A stretch of DNA of 64,000 nt from Cedecea neteri (lineage in GTDB: Bacteria; Pseudomonadota; Gammaproteobacteria; Enterobacterales; Enterobacteriaceae). Made by a program: the position numbers and the translations under genes. The DNA lies in contig NZ_CP009451.1 of assembly GCF_000757825.1 (NCBI RefSeq), forward strand, positions 2,480,001-2,544,000. Reading direction: 5' to 3'. Positions 1 to 11,526 of this stretch are shown here, piece after piece; position 1 is the stretch's first letter, and the number at the start of each line of letters is the position of its first letter. Under the pieces are notes generated by a model. That model worked only from the letters and a program-made list of their open reading frames with translations, was not told where the DNA came from and ran no database searches.

Positions 1-2
1 CC

Positions 3-989
3 TGGCTGGAGCGTTTCTTCAGCGACAGAAATCTCGCTCAGGAAAACTTTGCTGCGGCAGAGGCTGCAGCAGCAGAAGTCCTCAGCCCGGTGATTAACGA
101 GCTGAAAAGCCACGGCTGGAAAATCTGTGTGGGTGCTTCGGGTACCGTGCAGGCGCTGCAGGAAATCATGATGGCGCAGGGGATGGACGAACGTATCACC
201 CTCGCAAAACTCCAGCAGCTAAAACAGCGCGCTATTCAGTGTGGCCGCCTGGAAGAGCTGGAAATTGAAGGCCTCACGCTGGAACGTGCGCTGGTTTTCC
301 CAAGCGGTCTTGCCATTCTAATCGCCATATTCGAACAGCTCGGCATTGAATGTATGACGCTTGCCGGCGGTGCGCTGCGTGAGGGATTGGTCTACGGCAT
401 GTTGCATCTTGCGGTTGACCAGGAGATTCGCCAGAGGACGCTGCGCAACGTTCAGCGCCGCTTTATGGTGGACACCAGCCAGGCCGCTCGCGTGGAACAA
501 CTGGCACAGAATTTTGCAACACAAATAGCGGAGCCGTGGGGGCTTGACCCGCTTAGCCAGCAAATGCTGGCGAGCAGCGCACTGCTGCATGAAATTGGGT
601 TGAGCATTGACTTCAAGCATGCGCCGCAGCATGCGGCCTATCTGGTAAAAAATCTGGATTTGCCGGGCTACACGCCAGCGCAGAAAAAGTTGCTGGCAAC
701 GCTGCTGCTCAACCAGACCAACCCTGTCGATCTCTCTTCCCTGCACCAGCAAAACGCGGTGCCGCCGCGTGTGGCAGAAAGGCTTTGCCGCCTGTTACGC
801 CTGGCAATTATTTTTGCAAACCGCCGCCGGGACGACATTCTTCCCGTGATTAAGCTGCAGGCGGACGGTGAAACTCTGCATCTGGAATTACCGGAGACCT
901 GGCTGGCCTGCCACCCGCTAGGTGCCGAGCTGCTGGAACAGGAAAAACTCTGGCAGAGTTACGTTCACTGGCCGCTAAGCGTCAACTGA
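3..989 (+). CDS. gppA: guanosine pentaphosphate / exopolyphosphate phosphatase GppA, 3' part
   Basis: GppA converts pppGpp to ppGpp in the stringent response and can also degrade polyphosphate. The reading frame is open from base 3, so the start lies before the window; a GTG at 90 is internal, because the frame upstream (WLERFF...) still matches GppA. About 328 codons are present, covering the end of the second ASKHA-type lobe and the all-helical C-terminal HD-like domain (for example [20 protein letters not shown]). The gene converges on rep, and only one base separates the two stop codons, as in the E. coli gppA-rep arrangement. The identification is by recalled similarity to the E. coli protein and is firm. 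Confidence 0.95.
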   Translation, partial: WLERFFSDRNLAQENFAAAEAAAAEVLSPVINELKSHGWKICVGASGTVQALQEIMMAQGMDERITLAKLQQLKQRAIQCGRLEELEIEGLTLERALVFPSGLAILIAIFEQLGIECMTLAGGALREGLVYGMLHLAVDQEIRQRTLRNVQRRFMVDTSQAARVEQLAQNFATQIAEPWGLDPLSQQMLASSALLHEIGLSIDFKHAPQHAAYLVKNLDLPGYTPAQKKLLATLLLNQTNPVDLSSLHQQNAVPPRVAERLCRLLRLAIIFANRRRDDILPVIKLQADGETLHLELPETWLACHPLGAELLEQEKLWQSYVHWPLSVN

Positions 990-990
990 A

Positions 991-3377
<2,387 letters not shown>

Positions 3378-3381
3378 GTTT

Positions 3382-3404
3382 AAGGCCGGGTTCCCGGCCT
3401 TTTC
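3382..3404 (+). terminator. ppiC rho-independent terminator
   Basis: A GC-rich hairpin (AAGGCCGG paired with CCGGCCTT) is followed by TTTTC. It lies five bases after the ppiC stop and before the convergent DUF1360-like gene. Confidence 0.8.
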
Positions 3405-3412
3405 TTTACTCT

Positions 3413-3790
3413 TTATTTCGTCGACTGCAAAGTTTGCTGAGCTTCATGCTTCAGCAAATGCGTGCCGACCGCCATCTGGAACACTTTAAAAATAATGCCG
3501 TTCACGAAGGTGGTTAGCGTGAGGGTAACAAACGCCGTCATTATCCAGTCAATCACCGGCATCCCGCTGTGCAGCAAATACGGGCGGTAAATCAGCATAC
3601 CGGCAAACACCACCCAGTGGCTCAGGCAATAGAAGCATTGGAAGAGATGGCCCAGCATCGCGTTCTTTTTCACCGTCCAGCGGCGTAAACCGGCAAACAG
3701 TTCCGTTTGCGTGATGGTCATCGAAATGCTGGCGGCGGCCAGCGCGATCATCAGACAGACCGGCAGGTCGGTAGTTAAAGTAGAAATCAT
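3413..3790 (-). CDS. small membrane protein, DUF1360-like
   Basis: Function unknown. The 125-residue product has three likely membrane helices (about residues 8-26, 48-68 and 80-103). A cysteine pair, C52 and C55, lies in the motif QCFYCLSHWVV at the edge of the second helix. That F-x-C-x-x-C-x-x-x-W-V pattern is what I recall for DUF1360 proteins; I could not run a domain search. The ATG overlaps the TGA stop of the preceding Rrf2-type regulator by four bases (ATGA), so the two are probably translationally coupled and act together. A cysteine-based redox or metal sensor/membrane-effector pair is a guess. E. coli K-12 has no such pair between ppiC and ilvC, so this is an accessory insertion. 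Confidence 0.75.
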   Translation of the reverse strand: MISTLTTDLPVCLMIALAAASISMTITQTELFAGLRRWTVKKNAMLGHLFQCFYCLSHWVVFAGMLIYRPYLLHSGMPVIDWIMTAFVTLTLTTFVNGIIFKVFQMAVGTHLLKHEAQQTLQSTK

Positions 3791-4227
3791 GCCTCGTGCC
3801 CCTTTTCGTTGAAATAGCTAATAAATTCGCTGCCTATATCCTGCAACGTCAGGCGCTTAAAGCGTGCCAGCACCAGCTCTTCGGCCGCCGCAAAGGTATC
3901 GGACATCACTCGGTTTACCCCCTGCTCCACCAGGCACTGCGGGTTTTCATTGCGATTACCTAGCGCAAACAGGCCGGGTGAACCCAACGCCAGATAGATA
4001 TCCAGCAACGTAACCTCGCTGGCAGGACGGCAAAGCTTCCAGCCGCCGTGATGGCCCTTGGTCGAGCAGACGATTTTGTTCTCGCGCAGGCCGGCAAGCA
4101 CTTTACGAATAAACGCCGGATTACCGTCAATAAAAGCGGCCATTTGTTCCGAGGTTAGCGGTTTGTCCATCTGCTCCAGGTGAAGCAGAATGTGCAGCGT
4201 AGCTGAGAAGGAGTTGTTTGTTTTCAT
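3787..4227 (-). CDS. Rrf2-family transcriptional regulator (YwnA-like)
   Basis: A 146-residue winged-helix protein of the Rrf2 family. The N-terminus (MKTNNSFSATLHILLHL) and recognition-helix region (SEQMAAFIDGNPAFIRKVLAGLRE) are typical, followed by the wing TKGHHGGWKL. The segment FALGNRNENPQCLVEQGV resembles the YwnA branch, which lacks the three clustered iron-sulfur cysteines. The cysteines here (C54, C66, C98) are not in the IscR/NsrR spacing, so a cluster is unlikely but thiol sensing is possible. The frame extends to a TTG at 4275, but the ATG at 4227 gives the family's normal start. There is no Shine-Dalgarno before that ATG. It probably represses itself and the coupled membrane gene through the palindrome overlapping its start. 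Confidence 0.88.
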   Translation of the reverse strand: MKTNNSFSATLHILLHLEQMDKPLTSEQMAAFIDGNPAFIRKVLAGLRENKIVCSTKGHHGGWKLCRPASEVTLLDIYLALGSPGLFALGNRNENPQCLVEQGVNRVMSDTFAAAEELVLARFKRLTLQDIGSEFISYFNEKGHEA

Positions 4228-4263
4228 GTAACTTACAATATTACATAAAAAGAAAAGCGGCAA
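4226..4263 (-). promoter_or_regulatory. promoter with palindromic operator overlapping the start codon of the Rrf2 gene
   Basis: On the minus strand a -35 TTGCCG (4258-4263) and a -10 TATTGT (4235-4240) are 17 bases apart. The -10 is only seven bases from the ATG, so the predicted transcript starts at or one base before the start codon. An inverted repeat ATGTAA (4241-4246 read on minus) and TTACAT (4226-4231) brackets the -10 and ends in the start codon, as expected for an autorepressor site. This is a prediction from sequence only. Confidence 0.55.
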
Positions 4264-4273
4264 GACGACGGGC

Positions 4274-4303
4274 AAAAAAAAAGGCGCCTGAGCGCCTTTT
4301 TCG
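4274..4303 (-). terminator. ilvC rho-independent terminator
   Basis: AAAAGGCGC and GCGCCTTTT pair around a CTGA loop. On the minus strand the hairpin is followed by a run of nine T residues, 14 bases after the ilvC stop. It also insulates the Rrf2 gene that lies downstream. Confidence 0.88.
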
Positions 4304-4316
4304 TATTACTAAATAA

Positions 4317-5792
4317 TTAGCCAGCAACAGCAATGCGTTTCATATCAGTCATATAGCCACGTAGTTTCTTGCCCACTTTTTCAATTTCATGATGACGAAT
4401 CGCTTCGTTAACGTCACGCAGCTGGGCGTTGTCTACCGCGGCTGCCGGGATCTCTTTACCCAGGTCGCCCGGTTGCAGAGTGGTCATGAACTCTTTCAGC
4501 AGCGGAACGGCGGCATACGAGAACAGGTAGTTACCGTATTCGGCGGTATCAGAGATAACCACGTTCATTTCGTACAGGCGCTTACGTGCAATGGTGTTAG
4601 CAATCAGCGGCAACTCGTGCAGGGACTCGTAGTATGCAGACTCTTCGATGATGCCGGCATCAACCATGGTTTCGAAGGCCAGCTCAACGCCCGCTTTCAC
4701 CATCGCGATCATCAGCACGCCTTTATCGAAGTACTCCTGCTCGGAGATCTTGCCTTCAAACTGCGGTGCGGTTTCGAAAGCAGTCTGGCCGGTCTCTTCG
4801 CGCCAGGTATGCAGTTTCTTATCATCATTCGCCCAGTCAGCCATCATGCCGGAAGAGAATTCACCGGAGATGATGTCATCCATATGCTTCTGGAACAGTG
4901 GAGCCATGATGGTTTTCAGCTGCTCGGACAGCGTGTAAGCACGGATTTTTGCCGGGTTGGACAGGCGATCCATCATCAGCGTAATACCGCCCTGCTTCAG
5001 CGCTTCGGTGATAGTTTCCCAGCCGAACTGAATCAGTTTCTCAGCATATGCAGCATCGGTACCTTCCGCCACCAGCTTGTCGAAGCACAGCAGAGAACCC
5101 GCCTGCAGCATACCGCACAGGATAGTCTGCTCGCCCATCAGGTCAGATTTCACTTCAGCAACGAAGGAAGACTCCAGCACGCCCGCACGGTGGCCGCCGG
5201 TTGCCGCAGCCCAGGCTTTGGCGATTGCCATGCCTTCGCCTTTTGGATCGTTTTCAGGGTGAACGGCGATAAGGGTCGGCACGCCGAAACCACGCTTATA
5301 TTCTTCACGCACTTCGGTGCCCGGACACTTCGGTGCGACCATCACAACGGTGATATCTTTACGGATAGTTTCACCCACTTCTACCACGTTGAAGCCGTGG
5401 GAATAGCCCAGCGCTGCGCCGTCTTTCATCATCGGCTGTACGGCCTGAACAACGGAGGAGTGCTGTTTGTCTGGCGTCAGGTTCACAACCAGGTCTGCCT
5501 GCGGGATCAGCTCTTCATAGGTGCCGACTTTGAAGCCGTTTTCGGTAGCTTTACGCCAGGAAGCACGCTTCTCAGCGATAGCTTCAGCACGCAGGGCGTA
5601 GGAAACATCCAGCCCGGAGTCACGCATGTTCAGGCCCTGGTTAAGGCCCTGAGCGCCGCAGCCGACGATGACGACTTTTTTACCTTTGAGGTAGCTTGCT
5701 TCATCGGCGAATTCTTCGCGCCCCATGAAGCGACATTTACCCAACTGCGCTAACTGCTGACGCAGGTTCAAAGTGTTGAAATAATTAGCCAT
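4317..5792 (-). CDS. ilvC: ketol-acid reductoisomerase (NADP+), class II
   Basis: IlvC carries out the Mg2+-dependent isomerisation and NADPH reduction of acetolactate or acetohydroxybutyrate, the second common step of valine and isoleucine synthesis. The 491-residue product is the long class II form, with a duplicated C-terminal knotted domain. The Rossmann motif [19 protein letters not shown] lies near residue 45, and [20 protein letters not shown] is also recognisable. The frame runs 49 codons further upstream, but the family start is [14 protein letters not shown]. Transcribed divergently from ilvY; in E. coli IlvY activates ilvC with substrate as co-inducer, and the control region here is preserved. 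Confidence 0.98.
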   Translation of the reverse strand: MANYFNTLNLRQQLAQLGKCRFMGREEFADEASYLKGKKVVIVGCGAQGLNQGLNMRDSGLDVSYALRAEAIAEKRASWRKATENGFKVGTYEELIPQADLVVNLTPDKQHSSVVQAVQPMMKDGAALGYSHGFNVVEVGETIRKDITVVMVAPKCPGTEVREEYKRGFGVPTLIAVHPENDPKGEGMAIAKAWAAATGGHRAGVLESSFVAEVKSDLMGEQTILCGMLQAGSLLCFDKLVAEGTDAAYAEKLIQFGWETITEALKQGGITLMMDRLSNPAKIRAYTLSEQLKTIMAPLFQKHMDDIISGEFSSGMMADWANDDKKLHTWREETGQTAFETAPQFEGKISEQEYFDKGVLMIAMVKAGVELAFETMVDAGIIEESAYYESLHELPLIANTIARKRLYEMNVVISDTAEYGNYLFSYAAVPLLKEFMTTLQPGDLGKEIPAAAVDNAQLRDVNEAIRHHEIEKVGKKLRGYMTDMKRIAVAG

Positions 5793-5957
5793 CGTAGAAC
5801 TCCGTATGTGTCGTGTTGTGCTTATTGTAAGGGCTCTGCAGCCGTGTCGTGCTGCGAAGAATGAACCCACTATATGACAGGAAATGCGTTGCTGAAATTG
5901 ATATATTAACAACGTCGCGTTGCAATTATTGCAATGCAAAAACGAGGCCTGATGACC
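5793..5957. promoter_or_regulatory. ilvC/ilvY divergent control region with IlvY operator
   Basis: The 165-base spacer contains a strong palindromic element, TTGCAATTATTGCAA at 5920-5934, whose halves are both TTGCAA. A looser GTTG...CAAC repeat lies just to the left (about 5888-5913). In E. coli IlvY binds two operators in the equivalent overlapping promoters, one for autorepression and one for ilvC activation. Operator identity is inferred from position and symmetry. Confidence 0.65.
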
Positions 5958-6851
5958 ATGGATTTACGCGATCTGAAAACCTTTCTGCACCTGGCCGAAA
6001 GCCGCCATTTCGGGCGTAGCGCGCGAGCCATGCACGTCAGCCCTTCCACGCTTTCGCGCCAGATCCAGCGGCTTGAAGACGACCTTGGGCAGCCTCTTTT
6101 TTTACGTGATAACCGCACCGTAACGCTGACAGAAGCGGGCGAGCAACTCCGCCAGTTTGCCCAGCACACGTTGCTGCAATATCAGCAGATGCGCCACACG
6201 CTCGGCCAGCAGGGCCCTTCCCTGAGCGGAGAGCTGCATCTTTTCTGCTCGGTGACCGCCGCCTACAGTCATCTGCCGCCCATTCTTGACCGCTTCCGGG
6301 CCGAACATCCCTCCGTTGAGATTAAGCTGACCACGGGTGACGCCGCGGATGCGGTAGAAAAGGTCGACTCCAACGAAGCCGATCTCGCGATTGCCGGAAA
6401 GCCTGAATCCCTGCCGCCTGGCGTCGCGTTCTCGATGCTGGAAAATTTATCCATTGCTTTAATCGCCCCCGCGCTGCCTTGCCCGGTGCGGGCGCAGGTG
6501 AGCCAGCCAGAGCCAGACTGGGCTAAGATTCCGTTTATCATGCCCGAGCAGGGGCCCGTTCGCCGCCGTATCGAGCTGTGGTTCCGTCGCCAGAAAATCA
6601 GTAATCCTGTGATTTACGCCACCGTCGCCGGGCATGAAGCGATGGTGTCGATGGTGGCGCTGGGGTGCGGGGTTGCGCTAATCCCGGAAATCGTGCTGGA
6701 AAACAGCCCCGAGCCGGTACGTAATCGCGTCCTGATCCTCGAACGTAACGATGAGAAAGCCCCGTTTGAACTGGGCGTTTGCGTACAAAAAAAGCGGCTC
6801 AATGAGCCGCTTATTAGCGCGTTCTGGAAGCTATTGCCCGGCAGTCACTAG
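5958..6851 (+). CDS. ilvY: LysR-family activator IlvY
   Basis: IlvY is the LysR-type activator of ilvC, responding to acetolactate/acetohydroxybutyrate. The 297-residue length equals E. coli IlvY when the start is [18 protein letters not shown] at 5958; the frame is open eight codons further upstream to 5934. The helix-turn-helix is residues ~17-40 ([21 protein letters not shown]) and the rest is the two-lobe inducer-binding domain. Its 3' end overlaps the 3' end of ilvA by four bases. An A-rich hairpin near its last codons acts as the ilvA terminator on the other strand. Confidence 0.97.
   Translation: MDLRDLKTFLHLAESRHFGRSARAMHVSPSTLSRQIQRLEDDLGQPLFLRDNRTVTLTEAGEQLRQFAQHTLLQYQQMRHTLGQQGPSLSGELHLFCSVTAAYSHLPPILDRFRAEHPSVEIKLTTGDAADAVEKVDSNEADLAIAGKPESLPPGVAFSMLENLSIALIAPALPCPVRAQVSQPEPDWAKIPFIMPEQGPVRRRIELWFRRQKISNPVIYATVAGHEAMVSMVALGCGVALIPEIVLENSPEPVRNRVLILERNDEKAPFELGVCVQKKRLNEPLISAFWKLLPGSH
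6787..6812 (-). terminator. ilvGMEDA operon terminator, embedded in the ilvY coding sequence
   Basis: AAGCGGCTC and GAGCCGCTT form a nine-pair stem with a three-base loop. Read on the minus strand it is followed by seven T residues, 36 bases after the ilvA stop. The hairpin is wholly inside the ilvY reading frame, where it encodes QKKRLNEPL. Confidence 0.88.
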
Positions 6852-8392
6852 CCCGCCAGGAAGAAACGAAACGCCGGGTTTTGAGTTTCGTCGTGGCATT
6901 CGTAGCCCAGCTCATTGAGTCGGGTTTCGAAGTCCGGCTCATTTTCGCCAAGCTCAAACGCCGCCAGCACTCGCCCGTAGTCGGTGCCATGGCTGCGGTA
7001 ATGGAACAGTGAAATGTTCCAATGCGTCCCCAACGTACTTAGGAACTTCAGCAGTGCGCCCGGTGATTCCGGGAATTCGAAGCTGTACAGCCTTTCACGC
7101 AGCGGCTTAGAAGGCCGTCCGCCGACCATGTAACGAACGTGCAGTTTCGCCATCTCATCGTCGGAGAGATCTACCACGCCGTAGCCACCCTCGCTCAGCT
7201 GAGCAATGATCTCTTTGCGTTCTTCCAGACCACGAGTCAGGCGCACGCCGACAAAAATGCAGGCATTGTCAGAGCTGGCGTAGCGGTAGTTGAACTCGGT
7301 AACCGAGCGCCCGCCCAACAGCTGGCAAAACTTCAGGAAACTGCCTTTTTGCTCGGGAATGGTAACCGCAAGCAACGCTTCCCGCTGCTCGCCCAGCTCA
7401 CAGCGCTCGGAAACATAGCGCAATCCGTGGAAATTCACGTTTGCACCAGACAGCACGTGCGCCAGACGTTCGCCGCGAATGTTGTGCTGCTGCACGTATT
7501 TTTTCATTCCTGCCAACGCCAGCGCGCCGGATGGCTCCGCAACGGCGCGGACGTCTTCGAACAAATCCTTCATCGCCGCGCAGATAGCATCGCTGTCCAC
7601 GGTGATGATGTCGTCCAGGTATTCCTGGCAAACGCGGAACGTCTCGTCACCGATACGCTTAACCGCAACGCCCTCGGCAAACAGCCCTACACGCGGCAGC
7701 TCAACCGGCTTCCCGGCTTCCAGCGCCGCCTTCAGGCAGGCTGAATCTTCCGCTTCGACCGCGATCACTTTGATCTGCGGCATCAGCTGTTTGATCAGAA
7801 CCGCTACGCCTGCCGCCAGGCCACCGCCGCCCACCGGAACGAATACGCGATCGATATGCGCATCCTGCTGGAGCAGCTCCAGCGCCAGCGTGCCCTGTCC
7901 GGCGATAACCGCCGGGTGGTCAAACGGAGGCACGTAGGTGAAGCCTTGCAGTTGCGAAAGTTCGACGGCTTTGGCTTTTGCCTCATCGAAATTCGCGCCG
8001 TGCAGCAAGACTTCGCCGCCAAAGGCTCGCACTGCGTCGACTTTGATATCTGCAGTGGCCACCGGCATAACGATCAGCGATTTAATGCCAAGCCGGGTGG
8101 ATGAGAGCGCAACGCCCTGAGCGTGATTTCCCGCAGAAGCGGTGATGACGCCGCTGGCTTTTTGCTCGCTGTTCAGGCCAGCAATCATCGCGTAAGCGCC
8201 ACGCAGCTTGAAGCTGTGTACGGGCTGACGGTCTTCACGCTTGACCAGAATGACGTTATCAAGGCGCGAAGAAAGCTTCTCCATTTTCTGCAACGGCGTT
8301 ACCTGCGCAACTTCGTAAACCGGAGCACGCAGTACCGCACGCAGATATTCAGCCCCGCAGGGGGCGTCGGGTAGCGGTTGTGACTCAGCCAT
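6848..8392 (-). CDS. ilvA: biosynthetic L-threonine dehydratase (ammonia-lyase)
   Basis: PLP enzyme that deaminates threonine to 2-oxobutanoate, the committed step to isoleucine, with feedback inhibition by isoleucine. The 514 residues match E. coli IlvA. The PLP lysine is K62 in HSFKLRGAY, the glycine-rich phosphate loop is VPVGGGGLAAG, and two ACT-like regulatory domains occupy about residues 325-514. It is the last gene of ilvLXGMEDA: its start is two bases from the ilvD stop, and its stop overlaps the convergent ilvY stop. Confidence 0.98.
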   Translation of the reverse strand: MAESQPLPDAPCGAEYLRAVLRAPVYEVAQVTPLQKMEKLSSRLDNVILVKREDRQPVHSFKLRGAYAMIAGLNSEQKASGVITASAGNHAQGVALSSTRLGIKSLIVMPVATADIKVDAVRAFGGEVLLHGANFDEAKAKAVELSQLQGFTYVPPFDHPAVIAGQGTLALELLQQDAHIDRVFVPVGGGGLAAGVAVLIKQLMPQIKVIAVEAEDSACLKAALEAGKPVELPRVGLFAEGVAVKRIGDETFRVCQEYLDDIITVDSDAICAAMKDLFEDVRAVAEPSGALALAGMKKYVQQHNIRGERLAHVLSGANVNFHGLRYVSERCELGEQREALLAVTIPEQKGSFLKFCQLLGGRSVTEFNYRYASSDNACIFVGVRLTRGLEERKEIIAQLSEGGYGVVDLSDDEMAKLHVRYMVGGRPSKPLRERLYSFEFPESPGALLKFLSTLGTHWNISLFHYRSHGTDYGRVLAAFELGENEPDFETRLNELGYECHDETQNPAFRFFLAG

Positions 8393-8394
8393 GG

Positions 8395-10245
8395 TTAGCC
8401 TCCAAGCTTGCTTTTGTCGCGCACAGCGCCTTTATCCGCACTGGTGGCAAGGCTCGCATAAGCACGCAGAGCGAAAGAAACCTGGCGTTCACGATTGCGA
8501 GGAGTCCATGCCGCTTCACCGCGAGCTTCCTGCGCTTCACGACGCGCCGCCATCTCCTGGTCGGTCAGCTGCAGCTGCATACCACGGTTAGGAATATCGA
8601 TGGCAATCATGTCGCCGTCTTCAATCAGGGCAATGTTGCCGCCGCTGGCTGCTTCCGGAGAAACGTGACCGATCGACAGGCCAGAAGTCCCGCCGGAGAA
8701 ACGACCGTCGGTGACCAGCGCGCAGGCTTTACCCAGCCCCATCGATTTCAGGAAGGTTGTTGGGTAGAGCATTTCCTGCATGCCAGGCCCGCCTTTCGGC
8801 CCTTCGTAGCGGATAACAACCACATCACCCGCAACGACTTTACCGCCGAGGATGGCTTCTACCGCATCGTCCTGGCTTTCATAAACTTTGGCTGGACCGC
8901 GGAATACCAGGCTGCCTTCGTCTACGCCAGCCGTTTTAACGATGCAGCCATTTTCCGCAAAGTTACCGTACAGAACGGCCAGGCCACCGTCTTTGCTGTA
9001 AGCATTTTCCAGTGAGCGAATACAACCTTCAGCGCGATCGTCATCCAGCGTGTCCCAACGACAGTTCTGCGAGAAGGCCTGGGTAGTACGAATCCCAGCC
9101 GGGCCCGCACGGAACATCGTTTTCACCGCTTCGTCTTTGGTCAGCATCACATCGTATTGCTCAAGGGTCTGTGGCAGCGAAAGGCCAAGGACGTTTTTTA
9201 CCTCACGGTTCAGCAGCCCGGCGCGATCCAGCTCGCCGAGGATCCCCAGAACGCCGCCGGCACGGTGGACGTCTTCCATATGATATTTCTGGGTGCTTGG
9301 TGCGACTTTACACAGCTGAGGAACCTTGCGGGACAGCTGGTCAATATCGGTCATGGTGAAGTCGATTTCAGCTTCTTGCGCAGCAGCCAGCAGGTGCAGA
9401 ACGGTGTTAGTGGAGCCGCCCATGGCGATATCCAGCGTCATGGCATTTTCGAACGCCGCTTTGCTGGCGATGTTGCGTGGCAGCGCGCTGGCATCGTCCT
9501 GTTCGTAATAACGTTTGGTCAGTTCGACAATGCGCTTACCGGCGTTCAGGAACAGCTCTTTACGATCGGCGTGGGTTGCCAGCAGCGAACCGTTGCCCGG
9601 CTGGGACAGGCCCAGCGCTTCGGTCAGGCAGTTCATGGAGTTGGCGGTAAACATCCCCGAACAGGAGCCGCAGGTCGGGCACGCAGAGCGTTCAACCTGC
9701 TCGCTTTGCTCGTCAGAAACTTTCGGGTCCGCGCCCTGAATCATCGCATCCACCAGATCGAGCTTGATGATCTGGTCAGAAAGTTTTGTTTTGCCGGCTT
9801 CCATCGGGCCACCGGAAACGAAGATCACCGGAATGTTCAGGCGTAGCGAGGCCATCAACATCCCTGGGGTGATTTTGTCGCAGTTAGAGATACAAACCAT
9901 GGCATCGGCGCAGTGAGCGTTGACCATGTACTCAACCGAGTCGGCGATCAGCTCGCGGGACGGCAGTGAATAGAGCATGCCGCCGTGCCCCATGGCGATA
10001 CCGTCATCCACCGCAATGGTATTGAACTCTTTCGCTACGCCGCCGGAGGCTTCGATTTGCTCGGCAACAAGTTTACCCAGATCGCGCAGGTGAACGTGAC
10101 CCGGTACGAATTGGGTAAAGGAGTTTACGACCGCAATAATCGGTTTGCCGAAATCGGCGTCGGTCATCCCCGTTGCGCGCCACAGAGCGCGGGCACCCGC
10201 CATATTACGGCCGTGGGTTGTGGTGGCGGAACGATACTTAGGCAT
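8395..10245 (-). CDS. ilvD: dihydroxy-acid dehydratase
   Basis: Iron-sulfur dehydratase that converts 2,3-dihydroxyisovalerate (or methylvalerate) to the 2-oxo acid, the third common step to valine and isoleucine. The 616-residue length is standard. Cluster and metal ligands are visible in [24 protein letters not shown] and [18 protein letters not shown]; the C-terminal [19 protein letters not shown] loop is typical. It lies between ilvE and ilvA in the operon. The cluster of this family is oxygen- and superoxide-sensitive in E. coli. Confidence 0.98.
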   Translation of the reverse strand: MPKYRSATTTHGRNMAGARALWRATGMTDADFGKPIIAVVNSFTQFVPGHVHLRDLGKLVAEQIEASGGVAKEFNTIAVDDGIAMGHGGMLYSLPSRELIADSVEYMVNAHCADAMVCISNCDKITPGMLMASLRLNIPVIFVSGGPMEAGKTKLSDQIIKLDLVDAMIQGADPKVSDEQSEQVERSACPTCGSCSGMFTANSMNCLTEALGLSQPGNGSLLATHADRKELFLNAGKRIVELTKRYYEQDDASALPRNIASKAAFENAMTLDIAMGGSTNTVLHLLAAAQEAEIDFTMTDIDQLSRKVPQLCKVAPSTQKYHMEDVHRAGGVLGILGELDRAGLLNREVKNVLGLSLPQTLEQYDVMLTKDEAVKTMFRAGPAGIRTTQAFSQNCRWDTLDDDRAEGCIRSLENAYSKDGGLAVLYGNFAENGCIVKTAGVDEGSLVFRGPAKVYESQDDAVEAILGGKVVAGDVVVIRYEGPKGGPGMQEMLYPTTFLKSMGLGKACALVTDGRFSGGTSGLSIGHVSPEAASGGNIALIEDGDMIAIDIPNRGMQLQLTDQEMAARREAQEARGEAAWTPRNRERQVSFALRAYASLATSADKGAVRDKSKLGG

Positions 10246-10274
10246 GCTTTATTTACTCCAGTCTGTCGGGTAGC

Positions 10275-10297
10275 AGGCGGTCAGTTGCCGCCCGCCT
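10275..10297. other. hairpin in the ilvE-ilvD spacer
   Basis: The 74-base gap between ilvE and ilvD holds a GC-rich inverted repeat (AGGCGG ... CCGCCT) but no T-tract on the minus strand. It is therefore not a clear terminator and more likely an RNA processing or stability element within the operon mRNA. Confidence 0.4.
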
Positions 10298-10319
10298 GAT
10301 TATATTTTTTGTTTAAGAC

Positions 10320-11249
10320 TTATGGGTTTACCTGATCTAACCAGCCCCATTTGTCTTCGGTTTCGCCGGTGAACAGGCCAAAGAATGCCTGTTGAATACG
10401 TTTGGTGACCGGGCCACAGCGGCCTTCGCCCACCTGGATGCGGTCTACGCTGCGTACCGGGGTGATTTCCGCGGCGGTACCGGACATGAAGACTTCGTCG
10501 GCCAGATACAGAGATTCACGTGAGAGCACCTGTTCGCGCACTTCGATACCCAGGTCTTTTGCCAGTTTGATAATCGCGTCTCGGGTAATGCCCGGCAGCG
10601 CTGAAGAGGTGAATGGAGGGGTGTAAATTACGCCGTCTTTCACTTCAAACAGGTTTTCGCCCGCGCCTTCTGACAGGAAGCCGTTCACATCCAGCGCGAT
10701 ACCTTCCTGATAACCGTGGCGACGCGCTTCGCTACCGACAAGCAGGGAAGAAAGGTAGTTACCACCCGCTTTTGCTGCGGTTGGAATGGTGTTTGGTGCC
10801 GCACGGTTCCAGGAAGAGACCATTGCATCAATCCCCTGATCCAGCGCTTCAGCGCCCAGATAAGCGCCCCACGGGAAGGCCGCAATGATCACGTCAGTGG
10901 TGTATCCGTCCGGCGGGTTAACGCCCATGCCTACGTCGCCAACAAAGACCAGAGGGCGAATGTATGCGCTGGTGAGGTTATTTTTACGGATAACCGCACG
11001 GCAGGCTTCCATCAGTTCATCCACGCTTTGCGATACCGGGAAGCGATAGATTTTTGCTGAGTCACGCAAACGCTGCATGTGTTCGCGATGGCGGAACACC
11101 ACTGGCCCTTTGTGCGAGTCGTAGCAACGGATACCTTCGAAGACCGAAGTACCGTAGTGCAGCGCGTGGGACATTACGTGTACTTTCGCTTCTCCCCACG
11201 GGGTCATCTCGCCATTGAACCAGATGTAATCAGCTTTCTTGGTCGTCAT
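10320..11249 (-). CDS. ilvE: branched-chain amino acid aminotransferase
   Basis: Class IV PLP aminotransferase catalysing the last step of valine, leucine and isoleucine synthesis with glutamate as donor. Translation from 11249 gives 309 residues, the E. coli length, beginning MTTKKADYIWFNGEM. The frame runs a further 25 codons upstream without family similarity. The PLP lysine lies in AAKAGGNYLSSLL, and FEGIRCYDSHKGP and SEGAGENLFEVKDG are class IV signatures. Third enzyme gene of the operon, 19 bases after ilvM. Confidence 0.98.
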   Translation of the reverse strand: MTTKKADYIWFNGEMTPWGEAKVHVMSHALHYGTSVFEGIRCYDSHKGPVVFRHREHMQRLRDSAKIYRFPVSQSVDELMEACRAVIRKNNLTSAYIRPLVFVGDVGMGVNPPDGYTTDVIIAAFPWGAYLGAEALDQGIDAMVSSWNRAAPNTIPTAAKAGGNYLSSLLVGSEARRHGYQEGIALDVNGFLSEGAGENLFEVKDGVIYTPPFTSSALPGITRDAIIKLAKDLGIEVREQVLSRESLYLADEVFMSGTAAEITPVRSVDRIQVGEGRCGPVTKRIQQAFFGLFTGETEDKWGWLDQVNP

Positions 11250-11268
11250 TGTTCTCTTCCTTTTGCGC

Positions 11269-11526
11269 TCAGGCGCGGATTTGTTGTGATGTTGGTTGCT
11301 GGATTTCAACGCAGGCGACGTCAACCAGCTTACTTAATTGGGTAAACAGTAATTCGACAGGGCGCAGACTCGCAACGGTCAATTCAATATTAATATTGTC
11401 GGTATTTCCCGCCGCGGCCATATTCATAGCGCAGATCTGAAAGCCACGATGGCGTACCACGCGTAAAACACGCTCTAACGTTTCCGGGCGAAAGCGAGCC
11501 TGCACTGCCAGCTGGTGCTGCATCAT
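11269..11526 (-). CDS. ilvM: acetolactate synthase II small (regulatory) subunit
   Basis: The ACT-domain subunit of acetohydroxyacid synthase II; it is needed for full activity of IlvG. The 85 residues begin [20 protein letters not shown] and end TSQQIRA as in E. coli (87 residues). Its ATG overlaps the ilvG stop by four bases (ATGA), so synthesis of the two subunits is probably coupled. Confidence 0.97.
   Translation of the reverse strand: MMQHQLAVQARFRPETLERVLRVVRHRGFQICAMNMAAAGNTDNINIELTVASLRPVELLFTQLSKLVDVACVEIQQPTSQQIRA

Noticed and set aside
4389..5753. 454-codon open frame on the plus strand opposite ilvC
   Set aside because: It is fully antisense to a highly conserved enzyme gene, has no ribosome site, and its product is rich in His, Phe and Gln as expected for the complement of GC-biased codons.
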